DNA from: an uncultured Clostridia bacterium
GTDB lineage: Bacteria > Bacillota > Clostridia > Oscillospirales > Ruminococcaceae
Assembly (NCBI GenBank): GCA_946567425.1
Contig: CAMNXF010000009.1
Span: forward strand, 53,122-117,121
DNA length: 64,000 nucleotides
Direction of reading: 5' to 3'
Below the pieces are notes generated by a model. The model was not told where the DNA came from. It saw nothing but the letters and a program-made list of their open reading frames with translations, and made no database searches. The position numbers were made by a program, and so were the translations under genes. Positions 52,040 to 61,236 of the stretch are shown here, in pieces; positions within the stretch are counted from its first letter, which is position 1; every line of letters starts with the position of its first letter.

Positions 52040-53638
52040 TTGAGTAAGAAGAAAACTCCCGAAAATGACGTTTCCGAGGAAATAATCGAGACCGTAAAGG
52101 AAGCCGCCGAAACCGCAGCCGGTGAAACCGACGAAAAAAAAGACGGGAACAAGACGGTCAAGCCCGAAAAGCGCAAACACAAATTCAACGTGCGCAGTTT
52201 TAAGCACGGTTCGCTTTCCATTGTGCTGACCGTTGTGTTTATAGCGGCGGTTGTTGTGGTAAACGTTATCGTCGGGCTTGTCGCGGAGCGCTTTGACACC
52301 GCCGCCGACCTTACGGGTTCGGGGCTGTACACGCTTGACGAAACGACCGAGAGGTATCTTTCAGATACGCTGAACACCGACATCACGCTTACTGTTCTTC
52401 GCACCGAAAAGGCGTTCGAGGAGCAAAGCTCGCCGTACAAGCAGGTCAACGAGATACTGAAGAGAATGGAAATGACGGGCGGTCATGTCAAGGTGAACTA
52501 TCTTGACATCGACCAGAACCCGACATATACCTCTCAGTTCAAGGGCGAGACGCTCGCGGCGAACTATATTGTCGTCGAGTGCGAAAAGACAGGACGGCAC
52601 AAGGTTTTGTCGCCGTATGAGTATTTTAATTTCAACCAGAGTTATTTGCAGACCTACGGACAGTACGTTGTTGAAAGCTCGAACATCGAGCAGGAGGCGG
52701 TTTCGGCAATGCTCGCGGTCGCGAACGAGGACGTTGTGAGAGTGGCGTTCACCGAGGGTTACAATGAGAGCGACAGCACCGCGCTGCAAAATCTGCTTTC
52801 CAAGAACGGCTACGATGTCGAGACGCTGAATCTAACGACCACCGACGCAATCGACCCCGATATCGACTTCGTAATTATGTACGCACCCTCTATCGACCCC
52901 GACGCTTCGCAGATTGCAAAGCTCGACAAGTATCTCGACAATGGCGGCGCATTCGGCAAAAACGTATTCTACTTTGCGTCGATATCCCAGCCCGAGACCC
53001 CCAATATCGATAGCTTTTTGAACGACTGGGGCGTTTCGGTAGGGTATGACGAGGTCGGGCAGACAAACGCGAATTACCTTATAAGCAGCATGACCTTGTT
53101 TGCGCATTTGCAGCAGATAAGCGATACCGATTACACCAAGGGCGTTCTCAATTCGACACTTTATACGCTCGGCGCGGATCTGCGCCCCGTATACGTTCTT
53201 GACAGAAGCTCCAACGAGCGCGAGGTGCTTATGACTACCTACGACAAGGCGTTTTTGTATCCGCTTGACAGGGGAGAGGACGAGCAGTTCAGCGTGGAGA
53301 CTGCCGAGAGCGGAACGTACAACGAGGTGGTTATGTCGTCGCGCGTCCACACGGACGGAATGCGGAGCAGACTTTGCGTAGTCGGCTCGGATCAGCTTTC
53401 AGGCGCGAGCTTTTTGTCCTATAACAACGCGAATAATCCCGAGTTTTTCCTCGGAATTTTCAATACGATCAGCGGCAAGGACGACGGCATCACAATCAAG
53501 GCAAAAACGTTTTCAAACGTGACGTTCGAGATGAACGCTGCGACCGCGAACGTACTTGCGATAGTGCTTTGTATCGTTATTCCCGTGCTGGTCATCGTGC
53601 TCGGAATAGTTATCTGGGTGCGCAGGAGGCATAGATAA
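52040..53638 (+). CDS. GldG family protein (ABC-type auxiliary domain)
   Basis: The 532-residue protein has an acidic/basic cytosolic N-terminus, one membrane helix (SIVLTVVFIAAVVVVNVIVGLV), a large extracytoplasmic domain with the GldG-type start RFDTAADLTGSGLYTLDETTERYLSDTL and VRVAFTEGYNESDSTALQNLLSKNGYDVETL, and a C-terminal membrane helix (VLAIVLCIVIPVLVIVLGIVIWV). It starts at a TTG after GAGGGGGTG. It is part of the Gld-like operon and overlaps the next gene by one base. Confidence 0.85.
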   Translation: MSKKKTPENDVSEEIIETVKEAAETAAGETDEKKDGNKTVKPEKRKHKFNVRSFKHGSLSIVLTVVFIAAVVVVNVIVGLVAERFDTAADLTGSGLYTLDETTERYLSDTLNTDITLTVLRTEKAFEEQSSPYKQVNEILKRMEMTGGHVKVNYLDIDQNPTYTSQFKGETLAANYIVVECEKTGRHKVLSPYEYFNFNQSYLQTYGQYVVESSNIEQEAVSAMLAVANEDVVRVAFTEGYNESDSTALQNLLSKNGYDVETLNLTTTDAIDPDIDFVIMYAPSIDPDASQIAKLDKYLDNGGAFGKNVFYFASISQPETPNIDSFLNDWGVSVGYDEVGQTNANYLISSMTLFAHLQQISDTDYTKGVLNSTLYTLGADLRPVYVLDRSSNEREVLMTTYDKAFLYPLDRGEDEQFSVETAESGTYNEVVMSSRVHTDGMRSRLCVVGSDQLSGASFLSYNNANNPEFFLGIFNTISGKDDGITIKAKTFSNVTFEMNAATANVLAIVLCIVIPVLVIVLGIVIWVRRRHR

Positions 53639-55194
53639 TGAAGCTATCAAAATCGGTAATATCCGTTATTATTGCGGCGGGAGTGCTTCTGGTGCTCGGT
53701 GTTGTGATGATGATCTTAATGCTCACCGCTCCCGGTGACGACGCGGGAAGCTCCCCGTCCGATTCCTCGGTAACGTCCGAGGAAACTATCGACATTACGG
53801 GGCAGCACACCGACAGCGTTCTCAAATTGACGGTGAACAACGAAAACGGCGCGTTCACGTTTGAGCGGCAAAAGCGCGTTGTCTCGTCGACCGACAGTGA
53901 GGGCAAGGTCACCTCAAAGGACGAATACTACTGGACGAGCGTCGATCTTAAGGACGTTCCGCAAAGCGACACTAACGTCCGCAATCTGATGAATAACCTG
54001 TCCAATCTCCCCGCAAGAAGCATTGTCGAGGAAAACGCCGAGGATATGGGCAAGTATGGTCTGGAAAGTCCCTTGGCTACCGCGGAGGTGAGTTTTGAGG
54101 ATGGCAGTGTTATCAAACTGAACTTCGGCATACAAAACCCCGCAAACACCTCGACGGCGTACTGCTGCACTGAAGGGAGCAATACGGTTTACCTTGTAAA
54201 CTATTACAGCGTTTCGGGGGCGTATACCGCTGTCAACCGTTACGCGAACCTTATAATGACAGACGGCTACAGAACCGACGGCTCAAACGAGCTTGATTAT
54301 CTCAAAATACAGCGCAAGGATCTGGACGAAGAGGTTGAAATTCGCTTTATGTTTGACGTTGCCGAGGACGCGGAGAAGGAGGACAGCGTTATCTCCACGT
54401 TCAACACACACCGTTTTATAAAGCCCATGACCGCCGAGATCGACGTGACGACCGGCAAGAGCGTCTGCAACGCGATGTACGGCTTGACGATGAGTGCGTG
54501 CGAATATCTGGAGCAAACCGAGGAAAATATGAAAGACTGCGGCCTTGACGACCCGTTCCTGCGTATGACGTTCAAGTATGACGGACAACTGCACACACTT
54601 CTGCTCGGCGATGAGATAGTTGAGGAGACGGGCGAGAGCGGCACGGAAAGCGCTCCGACGCTTGCCAACGTTACGGGTTATTACGCGGTTCTTGAGGGAG
54701 TTCCGGGTATTTATTCGCTTGCTAAAGAGAGCGCGCCGTGGTATACGTTCAATGTTTCGGACATTATATCCAAGCGTCCGATCTCGCCGTATATTTACAC
54801 GGTCGAGAGCATTACGGTAACCACTCCCGACGGCGAGTTCAAGTTTGACATTGACGGCGAAAACAAGAAGTTCTACCACGGCTCAGACGAGGTGAACGGT
54901 TCGGAGTTCAAGAAGCTATATCAGCAGCTTATAAGCTCCATTGGCGAGGAAATGTACACCGAGCAGACAGACAAAGCGCCGGAGGTGACGGTCAAGTTCC
55001 GATACATGGATCAATACGTCGATACCTATGGAACGAAAGAGGATGTGCTGGAGTTCATTCCCGACGACGGCAGGAAATATATTATCAACCTTAACGGTAT
55101 GACCGTATTCAAAATACGCGAGATCTTCATTTCGAGGCTGACCGAAAACGTTAATTCGCTGCTGAACGGCGGTACGGTCAATTACGATTGGTAA
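53638..55194 (+). CDS. DUF4340 domain-containing membrane-anchored protein
   Basis: The 518-residue protein has an N-terminal membrane anchor (VISVIIAAGVLLVLGVVMMILML) and a repeated DUF4340-like beta/alpha extracytoplasmic part with ENGAFTFERQKRVV, DMGKYGLESPLATAEVSFEDGSVIKLNFG and GLDDPFLRMTFKYDGQLHTLLLGDE. DUF4340 proteins commonly follow GldG-like genes. The function is unknown; it is most likely an outer-face partner of the transporter. Confidence 0.85.
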   Translation: MKLSKSVISVIIAAGVLLVLGVVMMILMLTAPGDDAGSSPSDSSVTSEETIDITGQHTDSVLKLTVNNENGAFTFERQKRVVSSTDSEGKVTSKDEYYWTSVDLKDVPQSDTNVRNLMNNLSNLPARSIVEENAEDMGKYGLESPLATAEVSFEDGSVIKLNFGIQNPANTSTAYCCTEGSNTVYLVNYYSVSGAYTAVNRYANLIMTDGYRTDGSNELDYLKIQRKDLDEEVEIRFMFDVAEDAEKEDSVISTFNTHRFIKPMTAEIDVTTGKSVCNAMYGLTMSACEYLEQTEENMKDCGLDDPFLRMTFKYDGQLHTLLLGDEIVEETGESGTESAPTLANVTGYYAVLEGVPGIYSLAKESAPWYTFNVSDIISKRPISPYIYTVESITVTTPDGEFKFDIDGENKKFYHGSDEVNGSEFKKLYQQLISSIGEEMYTEQTDKAPEVTVKFRYMDQYVDTYGTKEDVLEFIPDDGRKYIINLNGMTVFKIREIFISRLTENVNSLLNGGTVNYDW

Positions 55195-55268
55195 GCCGAA
55201 AAAATGCGCTTAAGCGGCCTGTGGCTTGGCGCGATTCCCCGATACAGGCTATTGAACGGAGGTATACA

Positions 55269-55544
55269 ATGGCAGATAACAAGCTTTTATTTTACAGAGG
55301 ATTTCCTCTTATCCGCAGTGGAAACACTATATTCTACGGCAGTGCGGGCGATGCTTTCGCGGCAAGGCTCACTATCAAGGATACAAAGAAGATTGCGGAT
55401 GAGGAGGTACCCAATAAAATCATGGTTCAGCTCCTCCCGAAAAATCCCAAGGACGTTGCAAAGGCTCGTAAGGGCGATTATATAGGCTTTTACGAGGCGC
55501 TGGACACTGCTCACGTGTGGCTCATGGACGTGCTGTTCGGTTAA
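55269..55544 (+). CDS. conserved hypothetical protein
   Basis: The 91-residue soluble protein MADNKLLFYRGFPLIRSG is rich in beta-strand and has a central IKDTKKIADEEVPNKIMVQLLP. I do not know a function. AACGGAGGTATACA precedes the ATG at 55269; an upstream in-frame start at 55188 overlaps the previous gene and has no site. It ends just before a 12-bp terminator-like hairpin and is probably the last gene of the Gld-like unit. Confidence 0.8.
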   Translation: MADNKLLFYRGFPLIRSGNTIFYGSAGDAFAARLTIKDTKKIADEEVPNKIMVQLLPKNPKDVAKARKGDYIGFYEALDTAHVWLMDVLFG

Positions 55545-55610
55545 AAATATAGTTCGGGGTATAATGGGCGGTATCTTTAACGGAGAAATCACAAAATCGG
55601 ATAGGACAAC

Positions 55611-55642
55611 AAATCGGCGCATCATGTAATATGCGCCGATTT
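55611..55642. terminator. terminator-like 12-bp hairpin
   Basis: AAATCGGCGCAT (55611-55622) and ATGCGCCGATTT (55631-55642) are perfect inverted repeats with an 8-nt loop. The T-run after it is only TTTAGAGTTTA, but the A-rich/T-rich stem base lets it work in both directions. It closes the Gld-like operon. Confidence 0.65.
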
Positions 55643-56321
55643 AGAGTTTATCTGACAATAAAGATTTTCAAATATTAGCCGTTAAATATAAAAGGTGATA
55701 AAAATTGTTATGCATATTCACAAAATCTAAAAAAGTGTTATGATAAATTTATATGCTTCAAGGGAATATCCCCAATGGCATAGTATAAATTTTGTTTTGC
55801 GGGGTTATAATATGGAAAGATTTTGCAGTAAGTGAGGAAGCCTTATAAACTGATGCTTCTGTTTTCATTGAAGGGCGCAGATGGAAAACTAGGTGAAACA
55901 TAATTAATGGCGAGAATATTATGCCCGCCGCAGGTCGGTCACAGCCTATGGGCGGAGCTTCGGTAAATAATCAGTCCGCGGGTCTTTCACAGACGAATAC
56001 ATATAATAACGCCAATTACATGTTTATGCCGAACTATCCCCAAAACACTAACGTGAATGTTAAGTGTACCAAGAACATGACGGCAGGGCAGCCGGTAAGA
56101 ACGGTAATCATTTCAAGCCATGAAATGATAGAGCTGGGTTTCCTGTTAGTGTGAGCGTTCAGCGATACTCCGCAGTCCAAAAAGAACTTATGCGAGGGAA
56201 GTGCAATTGGCAATGGTGATTTTATTCGCGGCAGACATGATCATAATGTCGTCCTGTGCGGGCTGTATGGGATTGTGAGATAATTGATTCCGGTTATTAC
56301 CGTTGATTTTGGAGATAAGAA
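55643..56321. other. gene-poor region with one doubtful short ORF
   Basis: The base composition shifts to AT-rich after the terminator, and I see no convincing gene until 56322. A 77-codon frame at 55921-56154 (MPAAGRSQPMGGASVNNQ start, Asn/Pro-rich) has no ribosome binding site, and the last part (VKCTKNMTAGQPVRTVIISS) looks like a fragment of a longer protein. It may be decayed DNA. Confidence 0.5.
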
Positions 56322-56975
56322 ATGTTTGATTTTGGCAGAGCGATTGTCATAACGGGTCACTACGGCTCGGGCAAGACAAATATTGCGGTCAATCTTGCGT
56401 TGGATTGCGCGGGATTGGGTGAGAGCGTCTGTGTTGTTGATATGGATATAGTAAATCCCTATTTCCGTACGGCGGATTTCAGGAGACTTTTCGAGCGTTA
56501 CAATATCCGTTTGGCAGCGCCGCAGTTCGCTAATACAAACCTGGATATTCCATCGCTTTGCATTGATATGGAAGCTTTACTAAATAATTATGACAGGGTA
56601 ATTCTTGACGTGGGCGGTGACGACTCAGGCGCTTTGGCACTGGGTCAGTATGCCGCTCTGCTTAATATTAGGGGTTATGATATGCTTTATGTGGTGAACA
56701 AGTACCGTTATCTTACACACAATCCCGATGAGGCAGTCGGGCTGCTGCGGGATATAGAGCAGGCTTCGGGACTTATGGCAAGCGGCATTATCAATTGCTC
56801 CAATCTCGGGGAGGACACTACAGCCGAGGACGTGGAAAGCTCACGGGATTTTGCGGAGCAGTGTGCGCGGACTGCGGGTATCCCCGTCGTATTCACTGCG
56901 GCAAAGCGCGGTCTGAAGGTAGAGGAATCCTATCCCGTGGACGTTTATGTAAGACCCTTTTGGGAGGAAAATTGA
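56322..56975 (+). CDS. P-loop NTPase of the ParA/MinD/CobQ type next to 2-oxoacid oxidoreductase genes
   Basis: The 217-residue protein has the P-loop ITGHYGSGKTNIAVNLALD, a switch region VVDMDIVNPYFRTADF, and DRVILDVGGDDSGALALGQY, LYVVNKYRYLT as later motifs. It resembles MinD-like ATPases but lacks a membrane-targeting helix and the KGGxGK form of the deviant P-loop. It lies about 480 nt upstream of the KorDABC-type cluster. A role in assembly of the oxidoreductase is only a guess from position. TTGGAGATAAGAA precedes the ATG. Confidence 0.8.
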   Translation: MFDFGRAIVITGHYGSGKTNIAVNLALDCAGLGESVCVVDMDIVNPYFRTADFRRLFERYNIRLAAPQFANTNLDIPSLCIDMEALLNNYDRVILDVGGDDSGALALGQYAALLNIRGYDMLYVVNKYRYLTHNPDEAVGLLRDIEQASGLMASGIINCSNLGEDTTAEDVESSRDFAEQCARTAGIPVVFTAAKRGLKVEESYPVDVYVRPFWEEN

Positions 56976-57451
56976 CATAGGCAGTGCTCTGTTTGTATAC
57001 CCGGGCAGTATAAAAACAGAATCGTTTTTCAGTTTTTCGTGAGAGCCTGTGGATGCGCAGCGGAGTATGTGAATGAGCAATGCCAAGCGGTACAAGCATT
57101 TTGCCTTTATGGACAATGAGATACCATCGGGTTTTCTCTCATGCAGCGGAAACTGATTGACAAGAGTGATAAGGAAAAATATGAGATCGACCGGGACTAT
57201 GGCAGGAATTATGAAAAGCTGCCGGATTTTCTGTTCCGCTTATAACAATGTCCGAAGCGGCAAGCACGCTCTCGCAGGACTTCACCAAGGAGCGGTGCGA
57301 TGGGTTAAAAAGCATCACATATAGTATGATATAACCGATAGCATGGTTTGTCCCAGAGGGTAAATTTAATGCTGACGGCAGATAATTTTAAATTATGACT
57401 GCGCCGATTTGTTCAGCAAGGTGCAAATTTTTTTGAAGTAAGGAGCTTATT
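56976..57451. other. 476-bp intergenic stretch, probably decayed sequence
   Basis: I see no gene that I can support. A 34-codon frame from 57140 (MQRKLIDKSDKEKYEID start) and a short frame after it (MSEAASTLSQDF start) look like pieces of coding sequence broken by stops. There is an AT-rich region before the ferredoxin start, but no clear promoter. Confidence 0.4.
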
Positions 57452-57667
57452 ATGGGAAAGATGATAGTTGACTTCGAAACTTGCAAAGGGTGCGGACTGT
57501 GCGTTACCGCATGTCCGAAAAAAATCGTTGAGATTCGGCGGGATAAGCTGAACAAGAAAGGATATTACACCGCTGTGTGCATTGATCAGAACGCCTGCAT
57601 TGCCTGCACGATGTGCGCGATTATGTGTCCTGACTGCGCGATTACTGTACGAGAAGGGAAAAAGTAA
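57452..57667 (+). CDS. 2x[4Fe-4S] ferredoxin subunit of 2-oxoacid:ferredoxin oxidoreductase
   Basis: The 71-residue protein has two cluster motifs, CKGCGLCVTACPK and CIACTMCAIMCPDCA, typical of the delta (electron transfer) subunit of KorABCD/VorABCD-type enzymes. GTAAGGAGC precedes the ATG. Its TAA stop overlaps the alpha-subunit ATG by one base. Confidence 0.92.
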   Translation: MGKMIVDFETCKGCGLCVTACPKKIVEIRRDKLNKKGYYTAVCIDQNACIACTMCAIMCPDCAITVREGKK

Positions 57668-58731
57668 TGGAACGAATGCTTATGAAGGGCAACGAGGCTC
57701 TTGCGGAAGCGGCGATAAGAGCGGGCTGCAAGTGCTTTTTCGGATACCCGATAACGCCTCAGACAGAAATATCGGCTTATATGGCGAAACGTATGCCTAA
57801 GGTGGGCGGAGTTTTTCTGCAGGCGGAGAGCGAGGTCGCGGCAATAAATATGGTGTATGGCTGCGCAAGCTCCGGGATACGCTGCATGACGAGCTCCTCG
57901 TCTCCCGGAATATCCCTTAAAGGTGAGGGCGTGAGCTATATAGCGGGCTCGGATCTCCCTGCGGTTATAGTTAACGTAATGCGCGGCGGACCGGGGCTGG
58001 GCGGCATTCAGCCGAGTCAATCAGACTACTGGCAGGCGACAAGGGCGATGGGTCACGGTGATTTTCAGATAATCGTTTACGCGCCGTCAAGCGTGCAGGA
58101 GATGGCGGACTATATGGGTAAGGCGTTCAATATGGCGGATAGGTTCAGAATGCCCGCTCTGATATTGGCGGACGGTCTGTTGGGGCAGATGATGGAGCCC
58201 GTCGTGTTTGAGGATAAGGAAATAAAGATGTCCGATGCTTCGGATAAGCCTTGGGCTGCCAGCGGTCACGGAAACAGGCGTCCGCATAATATTATAAATT
58301 CGCTGTACCTTCAGGCAGACGAGCTGGAGACGTACAACGTTGAGCGCTTTAAGCGTTATGAGAAGGTCAAAGAGGAGCTGCCCGAGCTTGAGAGCTATCT
58401 GTGCGAGGACGCGGAGATCGTGGTGGCGGCTTACGGCTCTGTGGCGCGTCTCGCAAAGGCGGCTGTTGAGCAGGCTCGCGCTGAGGGAATAAAGGCCGGA
58501 CTGGCACGCCCGATAACACTGTACCCCTACCCCGAAAGGGAGCTCAGAGCGGCTTGCAAAACCGCAAAGAAGGTACTGGTGACGGAAATGTCCATGGGTC
58601 AAATGGTCGACGATGTAAGGCTGGCACTGGAATGTCGGCTTCCCGTGGAGTTCTTCGGAAGAACAGGCGGAGTTGTTCCCAAGCCCTCTGAGATACTCGC
58701 TAAAGTAAAGGTGATGAAAGGAGCGGAGTGA
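57667..58731 (+). CDS. vorB: 2-oxoacid:ferredoxin oxidoreductase alpha subunit (VorB/KorA-like)
   Basis: The 354-residue protein carries FFGYPITPQTEISAYMAKR, LQAESEVAAINMVYGCASSGIRCMTSSSSPGISLKGEG and LARPITLYPYPERELR, the pattern of the alpha subunit that contributes to the TPP enzyme. The reaction is oxidative decarboxylation of a 2-oxoacid to acyl-CoA with reduction of ferredoxin. Whether the substrate is branched-chain 2-oxoacid or 2-oxoglutarate is not clear from sequence, so the symbol follows the usual clostridial annotation. Confidence 0.88.
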   Translation: MERMLMKGNEALAEAAIRAGCKCFFGYPITPQTEISAYMAKRMPKVGGVFLQAESEVAAINMVYGCASSGIRCMTSSSSPGISLKGEGVSYIAGSDLPAVIVNVMRGGPGLGGIQPSQSDYWQATRAMGHGDFQIIVYAPSSVQEMADYMGKAFNMADRFRMPALILADGLLGQMMEPVVFEDKEIKMSDASDKPWAASGHGNRRPHNIINSLYLQADELETYNVERFKRYEKVKEELPELESYLCEDAEIVVAAYGSVARLAKAAVEQARAEGIKAGLARPITLYPYPERELRAACKTAKKVLVTEMSMGQMVDDVRLALECRLPVEFFGRTGGVVPKPSEILAKVKVMKGAE

Positions 58732-58732
58732 A

Positions 58733-59473
58733 ATGCCCGATTTTAATAAACCTCATGCGCTGACTGACGTGCCCATGCACTACTGCCCGGGCTGCACCCA
58801 CGGAATAGTGCACAGGCTGGTAGCGGAGGTCATCGACGAAATGGGAATAGAGGGAGATACAATAGGTATATGTCCCGTAGGCTGTTCCGTTATGGCATAT
58901 GATTATTTCAACTGCGATATGATAGAGGCGGCTCATGGGCGCGCTCCCGCAGTGGCGACAGGCGTTAAGAGAGCCAATCCGGACAAGTTCGTATTTACCT
59001 ACCAGGGCGACGGCGACCTCGCTGCGATAGGAACGGCGGAGACCGTTCATGCGGCGACACGCGGCGAGAACATAACCGCGATATTTATCAATAACACCAC
59101 CTATGGCATGACAGGCGGGCAGATGGCTCCCACGACACTGCCCGGACAGGTCACACAGACTACCCCCTATGGAAGAAGCACAGATGTTGAAGGGTTTCCC
59201 GTAAGGGTTTGCGAGATTTTGTCGCAGGTTAGCGGAGTGGCGCTGGCGGAGAGGGTAACAGTGACCGACCCCGCAAATGTTCGTAAGGCTAAGGCGGCGA
59301 TACGCAAGGGATTCGAGTTTCAGAAGAACAAGCAGGGTTTCTCGCTTATCGAGGTGCTTTCGACCTGTCCGACAAACTGGGGAAAATCCCCCGTGGAGTC
59401 GTTGGGGTGGCTTAAGGAAAACATGATACCCTATTATCCGCTCGGCGTTTATAAGGAGGGCGCGATACGATGA
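58733..59473 (+). CDS. 2-oxoacid:ferredoxin oxidoreductase beta subunit (TPP-binding)
   Basis: The 246-residue protein has MHYCPGCTHGIVHRLVAEVIDEMG, ICPVGCSVMAYDYFNCD and the TPP site FTYQGDGDLAAIGTAETVHAATRGENITAIFINNTTYGMTGGQMAPTTLPGQ, here summarised as GDGD...NNTTYGMTGGQ. The cysteines of the N-terminal motif bind a cluster in related enzymes. AAAGGAG precedes the ATG. It is 1 nt after the alpha gene. Confidence 0.92.
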   Translation: MPDFNKPHALTDVPMHYCPGCTHGIVHRLVAEVIDEMGIEGDTIGICPVGCSVMAYDYFNCDMIEAAHGRAPAVATGVKRANPDKFVFTYQGDGDLAAIGTAETVHAATRGENITAIFINNTTYGMTGGQMAPTTLPGQVTQTTPYGRSTDVEGFPVRVCEILSQVSGVALAERVTVTDPANVRKAKAAIRKGFEFQKNKQGFSLIEVLSTCPTNWGKSPVESLGWLKENMIPYYPLGVYKEGAIR

Positions 59474-60006
59474 CTGAGGAAATTATTCTTGCAGGCTTCG
59501 GCGGACAGGGAATACTGTTTGCAGGCAAAATGCTGGCTTATTTCGGTCTTATGGACGGACGGGAGGTTTCCTGGCTGCCATCCTACGGACCCGAAATGCG
59601 CGGCGGCACAGCTAACTGCTCCGTATGTATAAGTGACGGCACGATATGCTCGCCGCTGGTGACCGAGCCGGATATACTGATTGCTATGAACAAGCCCTCA
59701 TACGACAAGTTTATCAACACGGTAAAACCAGGCGGCATAGCCATAATAGACAGCTTCCTTATTGATGACAGGTGTGAACGCGATGATATAAAGTGCTTCT
59801 ATATACCGGCAACACCGATGGCCGTGGAGAACGGCATAACAGGTATGGCAAATATCATTCTGGTTGGAAAGCTGGTAAAGGAAACAGGTATAGCTTCAGC
59901 AGAGGCTATCAGGCAAGCGCTGGAAAAAATTATTCCCCCCAAAAAAGCAAATCTTATAGAATCGAATCTCAAAGCCATTGAAATGGGTCAAAGCTACGGG
60001 CAGTAG
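59470..60006 (+). CDS. 2-oxoacid:acceptor oxidoreductase gamma subunit
   Basis: The 178-residue protein has the gamma fold signature IILAGFGGQGILFAGKMLAYFG, WLPSYGPEMRGGTANCSVCIS and IAIIDSFLI. It binds the CoA part in the complex. Its ATG overlaps the beta stop (ATGA). It ends the delta-alpha-beta-gamma cluster; after it the DNA turns into decayed mobile elements. Confidence 0.92.
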   Translation: MTEEIILAGFGGQGILFAGKMLAYFGLMDGREVSWLPSYGPEMRGGTANCSVCISDGTICSPLVTEPDILIAMNKPSYDKFINTVKPGGIAIIDSFLIDDRCERDDIKCFYIPATPMAVENGITGMANIILVGKLVKETGIASAEAIRQALEKIIPPKKANLIESNLKAIEMGQSYGQ

Positions 60007-60148
60007 GAAAAAATGTGACTGATGCAGATAATGATTGTTTCTGTTGCGGAGTTGATGCCGATATGGGTCTACCTCGTGCTTGATGTTGTAAAATAAAACC
60101 TAACACCAAGATCTCAAAGAAACATAATATGAATTAGGAGGTCAGAAA

Positions 60149-60238
60149 ATGGGGCGGGTTAAACAGTATGACATGGAGTACAAGGAACAAGCGGCGGCAG
60201 AGTTTGGATTACTAAGGCATAGGCATCCAGCTTTTTGA
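60149..60238 (+). pseudogene. transposase N-terminal remnant (IS3-type helix-turn-helix, 29 codons)
   Basis: After a strong AGGAGG the short frame reads GRVKQYDMEYKEQAAAEFG, which resembles the start of IS3-type OrfA transposases (KQYDxEFKxQAVxLA). It stops after 29 codons. The rest of the gene is absent. Confidence 0.55.
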
Positions 60239-60406
60239 GGTAATGTCTATGTTTCCGTTGAGTCGTCGGGAAAAGGAAAATTTATAGCAATCATGACAAC
60301 ACCGCACAAAGACCACCTTACGGCTTTGTGCGGTGTTGCCTTAGACAGCGGAGCAATTACGCAGGACGAATATGAGGCAAAGAAAAAGCAGCTTTTGGGA
60401 ATTTAA
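60239..60406 (+). pseudogene. SHOCT-domain protein remnant
   Basis: The frame directly after the TGA reads VSVESSGKGKFIAIMTTP and ends in ALDSGAITQDEYEAKKKQLL, a clear SHOCT motif. It has no start codon with a ribosome binding site. A perfect 15-bp hairpin lies inside it. Confidence 0.6.
60297..60338. repeat. 15-bp perfect inverted repeat
   Basis: CAACACCGCACAAAG (60297-60311) and CTTTGTGCGGTGTTG (60324-60338) face each other around 12 nt. It resembles a terminator but has no T-run on either strand. It may be a relic of an element end. Confidence 0.55.
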
Positions 60407-60590
60407 GGGTGGGCGTAACAATGTTACAAAATCGCCTCATGCATGCGTGTATAATTATATATCCTTTTATATCCTATAAAATGTTACATCTATATATTAA
60501 AGAGGAAAAGCCTTTTATAAAGTATATTATTCCCCCTGCAACAACCGCAAATATAAGCATGCCTGCAAAAAGCAAAGGGCGGCAAAGGAT

Positions 60591-61037
60591 AAGACCGAGC
60601 GGCTTGTGGTGGATGCCATTGTTAAGTCGGTGCATTCCGACGACTTTATAAACTAGGTTGCGGACAAAGTTATAGAATATCATAAACGAGAGTGCGACCA
60701 TTCAGCCTTAAAGGCTTTAGAGGTTCGTTAAAAGGACAATGAAAAGGCAATCGCCAATATGCTTGTAGCTATTGAGGCAGGAATAATAACCCCGACGACA
60801 AAGTCCCGACTTTTAGAACTTAAGGCAGAGCGTGCCAATATTGATAAAAAGATCGCCCGTGAACTTATAGCCGACTCCACCCTTGACCGGGATCAGATTG
60901 TTTTCTTTTTGGAGCGGTTCAGAAAAGGCGACCCGGACGACGAAACGTACCGCATTATGCTTGTTGATACGTTCCTAATTTTATACAATGATGACAAAAT
61001 GGTGCTTGTGCTAAATTATAGTAGTGAACAAAGCTGA
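60591..61037 (+). pseudogene. serine recombinase C-terminal remnant with two in-frame stops
   Basis: One reading frame gives KTERLVVDAIVKSVHSDDFI, a TAG (60654), VADKVIEYHKRECDHSALKAL, a TAA, KDNEKAIANMLVAIEAG and then ELKAERANIDKKIARELIAD...LERFRKGDPDDETYRIMLVDTFLILYNDDKMVLVLNY, shown here in parts. This is the C-terminal region of large serine recombinases of conjugative elements. The catalytic N-terminal domain is missing and the stops disable the gene. Confidence 0.75.
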
Positions 61038-61154
61038 GTTACCTTGTCAACAGTCGAAAAAGCTATTAACGGTGGGGGGGCAATGTGTTCGAGTTTTGCG
61101 CAGTCAACTGTCGAAAATATCTACGGACTGATATTTCCTTTTTTACAAGATTTG

Positions 61155-61190
61155 TGCCAACAAATGGCTTTGCAGGGCCTTTTGTTGGCA
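61155..61190. terminator. terminator-like hairpin after the serine recombinase remnant
   Basis: TGCCAACAAA (61155-61164) and TTTGTTGGCA (61181-61190) form a 10-bp stem that extends with GGC/GCC after one mismatch, followed on the plus strand by TAATATCTTTTTT. It is probably the old terminator of the recombinase gene. Confidence 0.55.
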
Positions 61191-61212
61191 TAATATCTTT
61201 TTTCAGTGTTTC

Positions 61213-61236
61213 ATGGTGACCCGTACGGGAGTTGAA
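61213..61236 (-). other. second copy of the tRNA-Glu 3' end (putative att site remnant)
   Basis: These 24 bp match 62747-62770, the 3' end of the tRNA-Glu gene including CCA, with one mismatch. The remaining tRNA sequence is absent, so it is not a tRNA gene. It lies on the far side of the decayed tyrosine integrase, as expected for the other end of an element that integrated into the tRNA. Confidence 0.7.

Noticed and set aside
55188..55268. Upstream start for the 91-residue protein
   Set aside because: It overlaps the DUF4340 stop and has no ribosome binding site, while AACGGAGGT precedes the ATG at 55269.
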